Positions 17,392-25,172 of a DNA stretch of 49,581 bases are shown here, one piece after another. The first letter of the stretch is position 1. The number at the start of each line of letters is the position of its first letter. Where the stretch lies: assembly GCA_036274495.1 (NCBI GenBank), contig DASUFP010000036.1:1-49581 (forward strand), in the 5' to 3' direction. Below the pieces are notes generated by a model that did no database searches, was not told the origin of the DNA, and saw only the letters and a program-made list of their open reading frames with translations. Made by a program: the position numbers and the translations under genes. Source of the DNA: DASUFP01 sp036274495 (lineage in GTDB: Bacteria > Bacteroidota > Bacteroidia > AKYH767-A > OLB10).

Positions 17392-19307
17392 TTTTGTTTA
17401 TAAGCCGGATCCAAAGCTGCGGCTTTGGCGAGATAGGCTTTAGCGTTTTGTTCGTCCCCTTTAAAGCGGTAGGTTAAACCAATGTAATAGTAGGCCTGAG
17501 CATACCCCGGATCCCATTTTACTGCGTTAAACAAAGCCGATAAGGCGTCGTCGTATTGTTGCATCATGCCAAATGCACTCCCGGCATTTGCATAAGCTTC
17601 GGCATACCTGGAGTCGTGACTGATGGCATTCCTGAAGTATTCAAGCGCTTGGGCATAATCACCTTTTTTGAAAAAAACAGTTCCTATATTGTTATAAATA
17701 GTGGCGTTGCCGGGATTTAATTTAAGTGCCTCATTGTAACAAAACAATGCACTGTCGGGCATTTCCAGCTTATCATACGCTACACCCATTTGAAGGTGAG
17801 CATCGGCAAAACCGGGATATATGGCTATAGATTTCTGCAACTCGGAGATGCCCCTTCGTAACACAGAATCGCGTCCTTCCTTACTTTTTCCTTCCCAGGC
17901 CTCAGGTTTAACCAGGTAATTGCCAAGATAATAATGTGTGCGGGTTGAATTTTCTGAAATATGAACATCGTTTTCATACAGGGTACCATTGTTTTTCCAT
18001 ACCGGATTTCGGGTGATTGTTTTAAAACTGTAGCCGGTTACAAAGCAGAGCATGACAATAAATCCGGGTGTTTTATAAATGCTGTTCGAAAAATCCCATT
18101 TTCCAATCAGAGGGTGTTTTGAATCAGCGAATTTGCAAAGTACCCACCCAAGTGCCAAACAAAATCCAAGTGAAGGCATATATAAAAACCGTTCCCCCAT
18201 CGAGGAACCAATGGTGATGAACAGATTTGAATAAACGGATAAAGTAATGAGAAAAAATAAACCGCAGTAAGCGAGAAAATGTTTCTTCGGTAGTAATCTG
18301 ACTGAAACCACCAGAATGGAAACATACACCAGTGCCGAAATAATAAAGCCGGGGTCTGAAATACCTGTGAGCGGAATTTGGTTGTAGGAGTAGTCAAATG
18401 CCAACGGTTGAGGAAAAATCAGCAGTTTGAAATAGAGTCCCAAAATGAGCACGGCTGTGGCGAATTTTTGTGAGTAATTCTGAGCCCCAGCCAACAGATT
18501 GTCGGCAATAGAGACCATGCCCGGTTCAATCCCTTTTAACACACTTGATCTGATAAGCAAAAAGAGGGCAGTCACGACCACTATGGGTAAGTAGTTTTTC
18601 AATGATTTCCAGTTTTCGGTATCAGAAAAAAACCATGCGGTTAATGGAAAAACTGCAATAAAAGTTATGGAAGATTCTTTACTCATCAGAGCCAAAAAAT
18701 ATATCAGGGCGCTAATCAGGTTTCCCCCACTACCCTTTCGGTCTGATCCTTTAATAAACAGCACTAATGCAGTTATACAAAAGAACAGGGCCAACAGTTC
18801 GTCACTGCTTTTAATATTGGCCACCACTTCGGTATGGATGGGATGTGCCATAAACAAAGAGGAAGCAAACAAGGATAAAATCTGATTGCCTTTGGTGAAC
18901 CTGTAAAGGAGCCTGAAAAGTATAAATCCCGTAAAAGCAAACAGCAGCACGTTTAACCAGTGACCCGGTGCAGGATTTCCGGGCGCCAGTGCCCATTCCA
19001 GTGCAAAAAGCGCTTTAGGTAATGGCCTGTACAAATCGTCATCAGTAAAATAATATCCATAGCGGTAACTGGTTGTAAAAATTTCAGGAAAAGCACCGGT
19101 GCCTTGTTTAGTTAACCGGTTTTCAAGAATAACCGAATAATCATCGAGTGCAAACCCGTGCTGGAGTGTATTTGAATAAAGTAAAAATCCAAGAAGTGCT
19201 GCCAGGAGTCCGGGAACAAAGGGAATTTTCAGCCGCTTGGTATCTTGTTTTTGTACAGCCGGACGGGAATTTACAGGAGCACTTTTTCTTGAAGTATTTC
19301 GCTTCAC
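17388..19307 (-). CDS. TMTC-like multi-pass membrane protein with C-terminal TPRs (putative GT-C glycosyltransferase)
   Basis: This is a 639-residue protein. It has an N-terminal cytoplasmic basic segment, then about ten hydrophobic segments to residue about 445, then four to five TPR units, for example AIYPGFADAHLQMGVAYDKL. The first loop carries GFALDDYSVI (D55-D56), followed by YRPLPK, HPIHTEVVANIKSSDELLAL and MSKESSIT. These resemble the DUF1736/TMTC proteins, whose animal members are O-mannosyltransferases. A role in protein or lipid glycosylation is inferred, not shown. It is the third gene of SDR, TPR lipoprotein, TMTC-like, with 11-12-base gaps. The 3' end overlaps cdaA by four bases. 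Confidence 0.78.
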   Translation of the reverse strand: MKRNTSRKSAPVNSRPAVQKQDTKRLKIPFVPGLLAALLGFLLYSNTLQHGFALDDYSVILENRLTKQGTGAFPEIFTTSYRYGYYFTDDDLYRPLPKALFALEWALAPGNPAPGHWLNVLLFAFTGFILFRLLYRFTKGNQILSLFASSLFMAHPIHTEVVANIKSSDELLALFFCITALVLFIKGSDRKGSGGNLISALIYFLALMSKESSITFIAVFPLTAWFFSDTENWKSLKNYLPIVVVTALFLLIRSSVLKGIEPGMVSIADNLLAGAQNYSQKFATAVLILGLYFKLLIFPQPLAFDYSYNQIPLTGISDPGFIISALVYVSILVVSVRLLPKKHFLAYCGLFFLITLSVYSNLFITIGSSMGERFLYMPSLGFCLALGWVLCKFADSKHPLIGKWDFSNSIYKTPGFIVMLCFVTGYSFKTITRNPVWKNNGTLYENDVHISENSTRTHYYLGNYLVKPEAWEGKSKEGRDSVLRRGISELQKSIAIYPGFADAHLQMGVAYDKLEMPDSALFCYNEALKLNPGNATIYNNIGTVFFKKGDYAQALEYFRNAISHDSRYAEAYANAGSAFGMMQQYDDALSALFNAVKWDPGYAQAYYYIGLTYRFKGDEQNAKAYLAKAAALDPAYKQN

Positions 19308-19319
19308 AAATGAGTATGG

Positions 19320-19859
19320 TTAAGAATCAGCTTTTATGGAATCGGCAGATTGCCGGCTTTCAAATTCCCTGATTAAATCTTCAGGAGATTTCCCTAAATT
19401 TTCCAATGAGAATTTAACATCTTTTGCCAGCGGGTGATTGGGATATAGGGATAAGAATTGCTCATAATAGGGTTTGGCTTTTGCCGGATCTCCCAGCTGG
19501 GTTTCGTAAATAAATCCCTGGAGAAAAAGGGCGTATGGGGCATTTTTATGCCCGGGATAGGCTTTTGAAAATTGACCGTATAATTCAATGGCTTTTTGAG
19601 CCTCATTTATTTTTGAAGAAACATCAGCAGCCTTAAATAAGTAACCTGCACTCAATGTATCTTCTGGATAATGTGCCGCATATTCAGTGTAAAGGGCAAT
19701 GATTGCCTTTGCTTTAACAGGATCAGGGGTAAGTTCTGAACCGCTTTTGAGTGTGGCTTCTGAATTGAGAATTGTTTCCTGTAAGTGTTGCCGGTCTCCT
19801 TTACACGAAACCAAAATACAGCATATGGTAAATGCGGTAAAATAACGGGTTAGTTTCAT
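19320..19859 (-). CDS. TPR lipoprotein
   Basis: This is a 179-residue exported lipoprotein. The signal peptide ends in LVSC, and the mature part carries TPR-like helices, for example KAIIALYTEYAAHYPEDTLSAGYLF, AQKAIELYGQFSKAYPGH and AKPYYEQFLSLYPNHPLAKD. It resembles the YbgF/BamD-type scaffolds. It lies 12 bases before the TMTC-like gene and 11 bases after the SDR gene, so the three are probably one transcript. Its partner may be the TPR part of the neighbour. The function is unknown. Confidence 0.85.
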   Translation of the reverse strand: MKLTRYFTAFTICCILVSCKGDRQHLQETILNSEATLKSGSELTPDPVKAKAIIALYTEYAAHYPEDTLSAGYLFKAADVSSKINEAQKAIELYGQFSKAYPGHKNAPYALFLQGFIYETQLGDPAKAKPYYEQFLSLYPNHPLAKDVKFSLENLGKSPEDLIREFESRQSADSIKADS

Positions 19860-19870
19860 AACTATGATAT

Positions 19871-20686
19871 TTATTTAAATGGGCTGCCGGGTTCCCTGGC
19901 CATATACTTGTAAACTACCTTGTCCATAAAGGCTGGAAAAAACTTATTCATAAATACGGTCATTTTGCCGTTTGAAGTCATTATTAAGTCCCTTTTCCGT
20001 TTCAATATTCCATCATAAATACGTAATGCCACTTCGTCTGCTGTCATCATTTTATTTTCTTCCCTGGGAGATTCTTTTTGAGGTGTACCATCAGGTCCCA
20101 GCGAGGAGAGCCGGATAGATGAAGCAGTAAAACCGGGACAGGCAACCATCACATGTAATCCCGATTTGAGTGTTTCAATTCTAAGGGTCTCAAGGAATCC
20201 TTCGAGGGCGAATTTTGAAGCACTGTAGCCGGTCCTTCCCGGAAGCCCTTTTTTCCCGGCAATGGAGGAAATACCAACCACCGATCCTTTGGATTGAAAC
20301 AGATAAGGAAGCGCATATTTGGTGCAATAAACGGCTCCCCAAAAATTTGTATCAATTAAAGTACGCAGAACATTCAGGTCTGTATCTGCAAATAATCCCC
20401 TCATGGATATTCCTGCATTGTTAATAAGCACATCAATTCTTCCAAAAGCACCAATGGATTGTGAAATCAAATCCTCACAATCCTTTTCTGACGAAACATC
20501 ACCTTTAACAGATAGAATCCCGGATTCAGGATAATTGGTGTGAATAAAAGCTTGTACCTGTTTTAACCGTTCAGCATCTCTGCCACTTATTACTACATTC
20601 CATCCCTTTGATGCAAACTGAACGGCACATGCTTTACCTATGCCTGAGGAAGCGCCTGTTATAACAATTACTTTGGAAGTATTCAC
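19871..20686 (-). CDS. short-chain dehydrogenase/reductase (SDR)
   Basis: This NAD(P)-dependent oxidoreductase has the Rossmann motif TGASSGIGKA, the NNAG motif (VLINNAGISMRG) and the catalytic YSASK (GYSASKFALEGF), and ends in a hydrophobic KVVYKYMAREPGSPF tail common in Bacteroidota SDRs. No ATG fits the start. I chose the GTG at 20686 (VNTSKVIVITGASSG), giving 271 residues with normal family length before TGxxxGIG. The alternative TTG at 20713 would overlap a probable -7 box. The substrate is unknown. It heads the SDR, TPR lipoprotein, TMTC-like run. Confidence 0.88.
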   Translation of the reverse strand: MNTSKVIVITGASSGIGKACAVQFASKGWNVVISGRDAERLKQVQAFIHTNYPESGILSVKGDVSSEKDCEDLISQSIGAFGRIDVLINNAGISMRGLFADTDLNVLRTLIDTNFWGAVYCTKYALPYLFQSKGSVVGISSIAGKKGLPGRTGYSASKFALEGFLETLRIETLKSGLHVMVACPGFTASSIRLSSLGPDGTPQKESPREENKMMTADEVALRIYDGILKRKRDLIMTSNGKMTVFMNKFFPAFMDKVVYKYMAREPGSPFK

Positions 20687-20733
20687 TTGCTGGATGAAAG
20701 CCAAATTTAGCAAAATATGATACTTTCGCCTTT

Positions 20734-21894
20734 ATGAAAGTAAAAGAGGTTATTAACGCTACTGATGCCCGCATTTTCAGGGAAGTTCCTCTGTTGATTT
20801 ACAAAAATGACCCTACATGGATAAGGCCTCTGGATAAGGACATTGAAGAGGTTTTTGACCCTCAAAAAAATAAGTTTTTCCGTCATGGAGAAGCCATCAG
20901 ATGGTTGTTACTGGATGAAAATGGAAAAGCCATTGGAAGAGTAGCTGCATTTATTAACAGAAAACTGGCAAACCGAAGCGATCAGCCAACAGGTGGAATG
21001 GGATTTTTTGAATGTCCGAATGATCAGAATGCAGCTACTATTCTTTTTGATACCTGCAAAGAGTGGCTTACAGAACGCGGCATGGAGGCTATGGAAGGGC
21101 CTGTAAACTTTGGAGAACGCGACCGCTGGTGGGGGTTATTGATTGAGGGTTTTACCGAACCGGTGTACTGTATGAATTACAATCCCCCCTATTACAGGGA
21201 ATTATTCGAAAACTATGGATTCAGGGAGTATTTTAAACAGTATTGTTTTTATTTGCGTGCTAAGGATCCGATAGACAAGAAATTTGAAGAAGCCTATGAC
21301 CGCCTTACCGCTACCGGAGAATACCATGCAGAACATATTCAAAAAAAGGATCTGGCCAAATACGCTACCGATTTTTCTGTAATCTATAATAAAGCCTGGG
21401 CAAAATTTGGCGGCGGTAAGGAAATTTCTCCCGAGCAGGCGCTGGGGATATTTAAAAAAATGAAACCAGTAATGGAAGAAGGATTGGTTTGGTTTGCCTA
21501 TTATAAGAAAACCGAACCGGTAGGGCTATGGCTGAACCTTCCTGAGCTGAACCAGTATTTCAAGCACCTAAACGGGAAATTTGGAATACTTCAAAAGCTG
21601 AAATTCTTATGGATCAGACGTTTCACCCCCAAACATAAGTTTTATGGGATTGTTTTTGGAGTGGTACCCGAGCACCAGGGCAAAGGCGTTGACGGATTAA
21701 TGATTCGGTCAGGACAAATCCATATCCTCAACAAAGGCAAGTACGATGAGATGGAATTACAATGGATAGGAGATTTTAATCCTAAAATGATCTCTATTGC
21801 CAGATCTCTGGGTACCAAACAGTATCGTACACTTATTACCTACCACAAGCTGTTTGATCCAACAAAACCTTTTAAGCGTATGGGAGTGATTTAG
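20734..21894 (+). CDS. GNAT-like N-acetyltransferase family protein
   Basis: This is a 386-residue cytoplasmic protein typical of Bacteroidota. The N-terminal part (RIFREVPLLIYKNDPTWIRPL) and the middle (EGPVNFGERDRWWGLLIEGF) recur in uncharacterised homologues. Near the C-terminus YGIVFGVVPEHQGKGVDGLMI has the V-x-P-x-x-Q-x-x-G pattern of the acetyl-CoA pyrophosphate loop in GNAT folds. The substrate is unknown. It is divergent from the SDR gene with a very short spacer, and the box TACTTTCG (20721-20728) ends five bases before its ATG. Confidence 0.75.
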   Translation: MKVKEVINATDARIFREVPLLIYKNDPTWIRPLDKDIEEVFDPQKNKFFRHGEAIRWLLLDENGKAIGRVAAFINRKLANRSDQPTGGMGFFECPNDQNAATILFDTCKEWLTERGMEAMEGPVNFGERDRWWGLLIEGFTEPVYCMNYNPPYYRELFENYGFREYFKQYCFYLRAKDPIDKKFEEAYDRLTATGEYHAEHIQKKDLAKYATDFSVIYNKAWAKFGGGKEISPEQALGIFKKMKPVMEEGLVWFAYYKKTEPVGLWLNLPELNQYFKHLNGKFGILQKLKFLWIRRFTPKHKFYGIVFGVVPEHQGKGVDGLMIRSGQIHILNKGKYDEMELQWIGDFNPKMISIARSLGTKQYRTLITYHKLFDPTKPFKRMGVI

Positions 21895-21969
21895 CCGTGT
21901 GGCTTTGCTTTAATGATCTGGCGGCGAGCAATTTGTTGCTTTATTGTTAATAAAAAATGAACCGGGCAT

Positions 21970-21999
21970 TTGAAAAGCCGGGTGTACTTGCTATTTTTG
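21970..21999 (+). promoter_or_regulatory. tRNA-Lys promoter (TTTG/TTG-N19-TATTTTTG)
   Basis: TTG at 21970-21972 (preceded by T, giving TTTG) is followed after 19 bases by an exact TATTTTTG at 21992-21999. The tRNA begins 35 bases after the box. Spacing and sequence fit the Bacteroidota consensus very well. Confidence 0.7.
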
Positions 22000-22033
22000 C
22001 AGCCTTATTTAAAATTTGAACATTTAAGTACCC

Positions 22034-22106
22034 GATTCCGTAGCTCAGCTGGTAGAGCATTACACTTTTAATGTAGTGGTCCTGGGTTCGAATCCCAGCG
22101 GGATCA
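22034..22106 (+). tRNA. tRNA-Lys (anticodon TTT)
   Basis: The 73-base cloverleaf is complete. The acceptor arm GATTCCG pairs with CGGGATC (one T-G wobble). The D-arm is in GCTCAGCTGGTAGAGC. The anticodon stem TTACA/TGTAG has loop CTTTTAA, giving anticodon TTT. The T-arm CTGGG-TTCGAAT-CCCAG is perfect. The discriminator is A. CCA is not encoded (CAAAA follows). Confidence 0.96.
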
Positions 22107-22107
22107 C

Positions 22108-22140
22108 AAAAGGTCGAAAATCTAGTTTTCGGCCTTTTTT
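22108..22140 (+). terminator. intrinsic terminator after tRNA-Lys
   Basis: AAAAGGTCGAAAA (22108-22120) pairs with TTTTCGGCCTTTT (22126-22138) around TCTAG with one T-G wobble, and the T-run continues to 22142. Confidence 0.88.
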
Positions 22141-22330
22141 TGTACACGTCTGATTTACAGCATTTTTGATTTAAAAATGTATATCCGGACAGATCAGGTG
22201 AAGGTTCATTTTCCACTTCTTTACAGCTGAAGAAGCAATGTTTACCAAGTAATTGGACTATTTCGCCAAAATATTGTGTTATCCGGGTGTTGTTGAGGCG
22301 TAACTTGTCATGATATAAACAACTCACATC

Positions 22331-23698
22331 ATGATAAAAAAATTACTTAACCCTAGACTGGCAGTTCTACTTTTAACGCTGAATTTTGGAAATTTTGCGG
22401 CTGCCCAAACCGGCTGCGGCTGGTTTATGAAAGCTGACGTTATTCAAACTACTTGCAACGGGTCCTGTAATGGATCAATTGTGATAGTTCCTGACGATCC
22501 TACAGCTTTATATACCTACGCTTGGTCAAATGGTGCTACTACCAACGCTATTTACAATTTGTGCGATGGTTCGTACACGGTAACCATGACCGATGAAAAA
22601 GGTTGCTCTCAAACTGAAACGTACACCATTCAGGATCCTGCGGCCGTTATGGCTTCTTGTACTGTTTTGAATGACGAATCAGCACCTGGTGCCGCCGACG
22701 GCTCAATTGAAGCATCAGCAACCGGAGGAGTATTGCCTTACACGTATGAGTGGCAAACCAATCCTGTAGTTTACGGTTCGGTACTGTCAGGTTTATCGGC
22801 AGGTAATTATTACGTAATTGTTTACGATGCCAACGATTGTGCCGCATCATCCTATTGCACCATTACTACCAAAAAGAAAGAAAAGTGCGAGGGCTTCAGA
22901 ACACAAACGCAAGGCGGATGGGGACAATGCCAGCAAAATGGCAACAACCCGGGCACTTATTTATTCAACAATTTTGCAGCTGCCTTCCCTGCAGGACTTA
23001 CAATCGGTTGCAACCGTACACTTAAGTTGACTTCGGCTCAGGCGGTATGTGATTTTCTTCCTTCAGGTACTTCACCAAAAGTGCTTCCTGTTGGTCAGTT
23101 ACTGGATCCGGGAACCTCTTACAAAAATGTTTTTGCAGGACAACTTGTAACCGCAGTTATCAATGTGCAGTTTGATTTGTATGATCCAAACTTCGGAAGT
23201 TCTAATACGCACCTTGGTGATTTGATTATTTCTAACGGTACTTTTGTTAACTGGACTGTTAACCAGTTAATTGATGAAGCAAACAAGAAAATTGGCGGAT
23301 GCGCCTCTCCCTACAGTGCTTCTGCTCTTTCAGGTGCTTTGGATAAAATCAACAATAACTATGATGATGGTACTGTTGATCAAGGTTTCCTTGTGTGCCC
23401 TGAACAGAAAAAGAAAGACGGAAGAATTTCTACAACAGATGTTCATATGAGTGTATTCCCTAATCCTGTTTCTGAGAAATCGGTTATGATGCTATCCAGT
23501 GTAAAAGATGATGTGCTGGATGTTGAACTGTTCTCGGTAACCGGACAAAAAGCGGGTGTGCTTTACTCAGGTACAATTGCAGCAGGCGACCGCATTGCCG
23601 TAGAAATTGATGCAGCAACATTACAATCAGGAGTCTATTTCATTCAGGTTCGTACTTCGAACGGAGTTATGACTGAAAAGATCATGGTTCGTAAATAA
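22331..23698 (+). CDS. type IX secreted protein with SprB-like repeats
   Basis: This is a 455-residue exported protein with a signal peptide ending near NFAAAQ. Two SprB-like repeats follow (TCNGSCNGSIVIVPDDPT through YTYAWSNGATTNAIYNL; then ADGSIEASATGGVLPYTYEW). A central cysteine-containing block (about 187-350, GFRTQTQGGWGQCQQNGNNP, then LGDLIISNGTFVNWTVNQL) is not a named domain to me but looks conserved and compact. The last about 80 residues form a type A sorting domain (MSVFPNPVSEKSVMM, VELFSVTGQK, LQSGVYFIQVRTSNG, KIMVRK). Many codons end in T, suggesting good expression. It should be surface-attached or released by type IX secretion, with an unknown role. Confidence 0.9.
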   Translation: MIKKLLNPRLAVLLLTLNFGNFAAAQTGCGWFMKADVIQTTCNGSCNGSIVIVPDDPTALYTYAWSNGATTNAIYNLCDGSYTVTMTDEKGCSQTETYTIQDPAAVMASCTVLNDESAPGAADGSIEASATGGVLPYTYEWQTNPVVYGSVLSGLSAGNYYVIVYDANDCAASSYCTITTKKKEKCEGFRTQTQGGWGQCQQNGNNPGTYLFNNFAAAFPAGLTIGCNRTLKLTSAQAVCDFLPSGTSPKVLPVGQLLDPGTSYKNVFAGQLVTAVINVQFDLYDPNFGSSNTHLGDLIISNGTFVNWTVNQLIDEANKKIGGCASPYSASALSGALDKINNNYDDGTVDQGFLVCPEQKKKDGRISTTDVHMSVFPNPVSEKSVMMLSSVKDDVLDVELFSVTGQKAGVLYSGTIAAGDRIAVEIDAATLQSGVYFIQVRTSNGVMTEKIMVRK

Positions 23699-23719
23699 AA
23701 ATTACCTCCTATTTAACCC

Positions 23720-23755
23720 AAAAGCCGGTGACTGGTAAAACAGTCGCCGGCTTTT
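23720..23755. terminator. bidirectional terminator between the SprB-repeat gene and msrA
   Basis: AAAAGCCGGTGACTG (23720-23734) pairs with CAGTCGCCGGCTTTT (23741-23755), a 15-bp stem with one T-G wobble and a six-base loop. It separates two converging genes. Confidence 0.92.
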
Positions 23756-23778
23756 GATTTAAAAGTACCTGATTGGAG

Positions 23779-24447
23779 TTATTTCAGTTTTTCATGAAAC
23801 ACCTTACGGAATTTATCAAGCTTGGGCTTAATGACGAATGTACAATAGGGTTCTGAACCATTTAATTCATAATATTCCTGATGGTAATTTTCGGCAGGAT
23901 AAAACGGTCCGGCTGGGCTTATTTCAGTGACGATTGGGTTTGGGAAGGCCATTTCCTGATTAAGGACTGATTTCGCTTTTTCGGCAGCAGCTTTTTGTGC
24001 CGGATTCAAATAAAAGATTACGCTCCTGTATTGAGTGCCAACATCATTTCCCTGCCTGTTGAGGGTTGTAGGATCATGACTGGCCCAGAAAGCTTCTAAT
24101 AGCTCCTCGTAAGAAATTTGAGCAGGATCAAATACAACCCTAACAACTTCTGCATGGCCTGTTAACCCGGTGCATACCTCTTTGTAAGACGGATGCGCCA
24201 CTGTACCGCCTGAGTAGCCTGACTCGGCACTAATAACTCCTTTCAGCAACTGGAAAACTGCTTCAGAACACCAGAAGCATCCATTTCCAAAAATTGCGGT
24301 ATCTGTTGTTCCCGGGCTGGAGTTGTCCGGTGAGGTAATTGGATCCGTCATACTTTGAGAATTTGTTTGAGCAGGACTACAGCTTACTCCCAAAGTCATA
24401 GAAAACAGCGCTATTAAAACTACAATGGGGCGGCACCTGGAGTTCAT
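23779..24447 (-). CDS. msrA: peptide-methionine (S)-S-oxide reductase MsrA, lipoprotein form
   Basis: This 222-residue enzyme reduces the S-form of methionine sulfoxide in proteins. The catalytic motif GNGCFWCSEAVFQ, then GYSGGTVAHPSYKEVCTGLTGHAEVV and YHQEYYE, are typical. The chosen ATG at 24447 gives a signal peptide ending in a lipobox (LGVSC), followed by a Ser/Thr/Pro-rich linker, so the enzyme should be anchored in the envelope rather than cytoplasmic. Frames up to 24531 add residues with no support. It is divergent from the small helical protein gene. Confidence 0.95.
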   Translation of the reverse strand: MNSRCRPIVVLIALFSMTLGVSCSPAQTNSQSMTDPITSPDNSSPGTTDTAIFGNGCFWCSEAVFQLLKGVISAESGYSGGTVAHPSYKEVCTGLTGHAEVVRVVFDPAQISYEELLEAFWASHDPTTLNRQGNDVGTQYRSVIFYLNPAQKAAAEKAKSVLNQEMAFPNPIVTEISPAGPFYPAENYHQEYYELNGSEPYCTFVIKPKLDKFRKVFHEKLK

Positions 24448-24507
24448 GTTCAGCTTAATTTTATTGTGAATGTAACAGAATAGGGTAAATTTTGTTTGTC
24501 CAATTTG

Positions 24508-24515
24508 TAATTTTG
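24508..24515 (+). promoter_or_regulatory. -7 box TAATTTTG upstream of the small helical protein gene
   Basis: An exact TAnnTTTG ends 18 bases before the ATG at 24534. TTTG repeats at 24491-24498 are closer than the usual -33 distance, so the -33 box is uncertain. Confidence 0.45.
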
Positions 24516-24533
24516 AATAAACATATTGCAATT

Positions 24534-24803
24534 ATGCAGGATCTGATAAATAAAGTCATGAGCGAAGCCGGTTTGACGGAGTCGCAGGCTAAAAAGGCTA
24601 TTGAAGCCACTTCCGGATATATCAAAGAACGACTTCCTTCTATTTTGAGGAACCAGATTGACCCGATCTTAAATGGTAAAACCTGGGATGACAGTATCCG
24701 AAATCAGGCAAATGAATTTGGTGAAGAAATGAGGAATAAGGCTGATTCTTTGGCAGGAGATATCCGTGAAGCTTTTGAAAAGGCATTTAAAAAGAAAGCG
24801 TAA
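24534..24803 (+). CDS. small helical protein of unknown function
   Basis: This is an 89-residue soluble protein. I chose the ATG at 24534 (MQDLINKVMSEAGLTESQ). It has no signal peptide or membrane segment. The first half (EAGLTESQAKKAIEATSGYIKERLP) looks like a small helix bundle, and the second half is a charged amphipathic helix ending in KAFKKKA. The style recalls small stress- or nucleoid-linked Bacteroidota proteins, but I do not recognise the family. It lies 10 bases before the HExxH gene and should be co-transcribed. Confidence 0.75.
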   Translation: MQDLINKVMSEAGLTESQAKKAIEATSGYIKERLPSILRNQIDPILNGKTWDDSIRNQANEFGEEMRNKADSLAGDIREAFEKAFKKKA

Positions 24804-24813
24804 TTTTACTTGG

Positions 24814-25131
24814 ATGATAGCTATTAAACTGCCGGTTTTGAGACGACGGGCAATGGCTCTGTTTCCATTTGTTTTTTTTAAAGATTACAAAGACAAGTCG
24901 GACCCGGTACTGGTAAATCATGAACGAATACATCTGGCTCAGCAAATAGAGTTATTAATTCTTCCCTTTTACCTCATTTATCTGGTAAATTACCTGTACA
25001 ATCTCATTGACACGGGAGATCACGAAAAAGCTTACCGCAATATTATTTTTGAAAAAGAAGCATACCAAAGAGAGCAGGATACCGGCTATCTGGCGAAGCG
25101 GAAAAAGTATAATTATTTCTTCTACTTATAA
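24814..25131 (+). CDS. small membrane protein with HExxH metallopeptidase-like motif
   Basis: This is a 105-residue protein starting at the ATG at 24814 (MIAIKLPVLRRRAMA). An HExxH motif is at H36-E37-R38-I39-H40 (VNHERIHLAQQIELL). A hydrophobic segment follows directly (about 45-65), and further on FEKEAY gives glutamates at 80 and 82 that could be the third zinc ligand. Similar short proteins occur in Bacteroidota. Whether it is an active peptidase is unknown, as it is much smaller than known zinc peptidase domains. The stop codon lies inside the terminator hairpin. Confidence 0.75.
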   Translation: MIAIKLPVLRRRAMALFPFVFFKDYKDKSDPVLVNHERIHLAQQIELLILPFYLIYLVNYLYNLIDTGDHEKAYRNIIFEKEAYQREQDTGYLAKRKKYNYFFYL

Positions 25132-25164
25132 ATAAGGCCCTGTTAAGGGCCTTATTTATAAGTA
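25123..25164. terminator. perfect 18-bp inverted repeat, bidirectional terminator
   Basis: TACTTATAAATAAGGCCC (25123-25140) and its exact complement (25147-25164) flank TGTTAA. The left arm includes the TAA stop of the HExxH gene (25129-25131). It separates that gene from the convergent DUF3078 gene. Confidence 0.85.
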
Positions 25165-25172
25165 ATGTATTT

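Larger units (their letters stand above)
21895..22330. other. intergenic region holding tRNA-Lys
   Basis: Apart from the tRNA, its promoter and its terminator, I see no gene in these 436 bases. The stretch 22141-22330 holds no coding signal and no full TAnnTTTG box. The nearest match upstream of the 22331 gene is TAACTTG, so the promoter of the next gene is uncertain. Confidence 0.6.

Noticed and set aside
21947..22327. Minus-strand open frame of 126 codons
   Set aside because: It runs antisense through the tRNA-Lys gene, its terminator and its promoter, and contains the familiar translated-tRNA pattern GIRTQDH; it has no other coding sign.
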